From JBPRGG01 sp051418075 (GTDB taxonomy: Bacteria; Bacteroidota; Bacteroidia; Cytophagales; Cyclobacteriaceae), in NCBI GenBank assembly GCA_051418075.1, contig JBPRGG010000153.1:1-35426 (forward strand): a stretch of 35,426 bases of DNA. Direction: 5' to 3'. How positions within the stretch are numbered: the first letter of the stretch is position 1; the number at the start of each line of letters is the position of its first letter. Positions 34,951-35,426 of this stretch are shown piece after piece. Under the pieces are notes generated by a model. That model was not told the DNA's origin, searched no databases, and saw only the letters and a list, made by a program, of their open reading frames with translations. The position numbers and the translations under genes are program-made.

Positions 34951-35426
34951 GCAAATTTCAAACCTTATGTCTTTTATTGTGGGAGAATAACATAAATTAT
35001 TCTTTCAGACTGCATTTCTTTTGCCAGCCAGTTGTCTGAAGTATCCTGCTTTTTTCCTATAGTTTTAACCCTAATCTTAAAGATTATTTCTTTGTTTTTT
35101 CCAATCTTCAACGTCTTTTTTAAATTTGCTAATACTTCTTGTATTATTTTCATCAAAGAACAGCAGGCCTAGATTATTTTGGGGCAATCATTATTGAATC
35201 AGGAATTGTTTGCACTGAGGATAAGGGTTCTTGTTTTTGCAGGAACCTTTTTATTTGTATATCCTTAGCCTCCTATGGCTAAAGAAAAACTCAAAGCCTG
35301 TTTTTCTTCATAAATTTCTTAAAACCTATAAAACAACCTTCTATAAACAGTCTTTAAAAAAAGCTTCATTACTTCTAGTTCAATTCAATAGATAAAGATG
35401 AGCTGCGGCCTATTTAGAACAAACCT
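34951..35426. other. Gene-poor right end of window
   Basis: No gene is supported here. A minus-strand frame of 60 codons (34974-35156) is lysine/isoleucine-rich and unrecognised. A hairpin at 35223-35254 is the clearest structure. A second small inverted repeat, TTAGCC-TCCTAT-GGCTAA, lies at about 35265-35282. The final 100 bases are AT-rich with no recognisable feature. Confidence 0.5.
35223..35254 (+). terminator. Possible terminator, 270 bases after the type B surface-protein pair
   Basis: AAGGGTTCTTG (35223-35233), a loop of T residues and G, then CAGGAACCTT (35240-35249) followed by more T. The stem has one bulged G and one T:G pair. The distance from the last stop codon is large, so it may instead belong to an unseen transcript. 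Confidence 0.45.

Noticed and set aside
34974..35156. 60-codon minus-strand frame near the right end
   Set aside because: Lysine- and isoleucine-rich with no recognisable motif, signal peptide or supporting context. Such frames are expected by chance in AT-rich DNA.
1..35426. CRISPR arrays, tRNA or rRNA genes, insertion sequences, prophage or defence genes
   Set aside because: None was found on reading both strands. The only multi-copy sequence is the intergenic element described, and no spacer-like periodicity or transposase is present.

Overview
This window looks like chromosomal DNA from a member of the Bacteroidota, probably a marine or environmental Cytophagales/Saprospiria-like lineage; the exact group cannot be read from the sequence. 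The evidence is: secreted proteins with both kinds of type IX secretion (T9SS) C-terminal sorting domain, a PorQ gene, a PorE-like OmpA protein, a cytochrome b558-type sdhCAB operon, and promoter cores matching the Bacteroidota -7 consensus TAnnTTTG. Shine-Dalgarno sequences are mostly absent. No tRNA, rRNA, CRISPR array, transposase or phage gene was seen.

Layout, left to right. (1) 1-224 is the truncated first copy of a structured intergenic repeat. It is followed by a large T9SS type A cargo with Asp-box repeats (397-2934). (2) An HtrA/Do-type protease and a YwbE-like small protein (minus strand) lie divergently from a tightly coupled gh3-dxr-rseP operon (plus strand), which ends at a clear terminator. 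(3) mgsA (methylglyoxal synthase), a second copy of the repeat, then a PorE-like OmpA protein on the minus strand. (4) A plus-strand lon-porQ-hslU operon, the third copy of the repeat, and a NupC-family nucleoside transporter whose stop codon overlaps that of a convergent small lipoprotein gene. (5) A minus-strand block of alanine racemase, M20 amidohydrolase, alanine/ornithine-type racemase, GNAT acetyltransferase, sodium:solute symporter and a MarR regulator. (6) sdhC-sdhA-sdhB with a strong promoter overlapping an 18-bp perfect palindrome. (7) Two tandem, closely related T9SS type B (gliding motility-associated C-terminal) surface proteins of about 930 residues.

How the genes fit together. 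Most of the window is core metabolism and envelope housekeeping: isoprenoid synthesis (dxr), envelope proteolysis (HtrA, RseP), cytoplasmic proteolysis (Lon, HslU), succinate oxidation (SdhCAB), and secretion with its cargo. Two things stand out as possibly undescribed. The first is the family of about 250-bp intergenic elements, three copies in the same orientation, with nested inverted repeats whose stems are kept while the sequence changes. The second is the symporter-GNAT-ornithine-type racemase-M20 cluster, which could import and process an amino acid or N-acyl amino acid. Both functions are inferred; only the sequence layout is observed directly.
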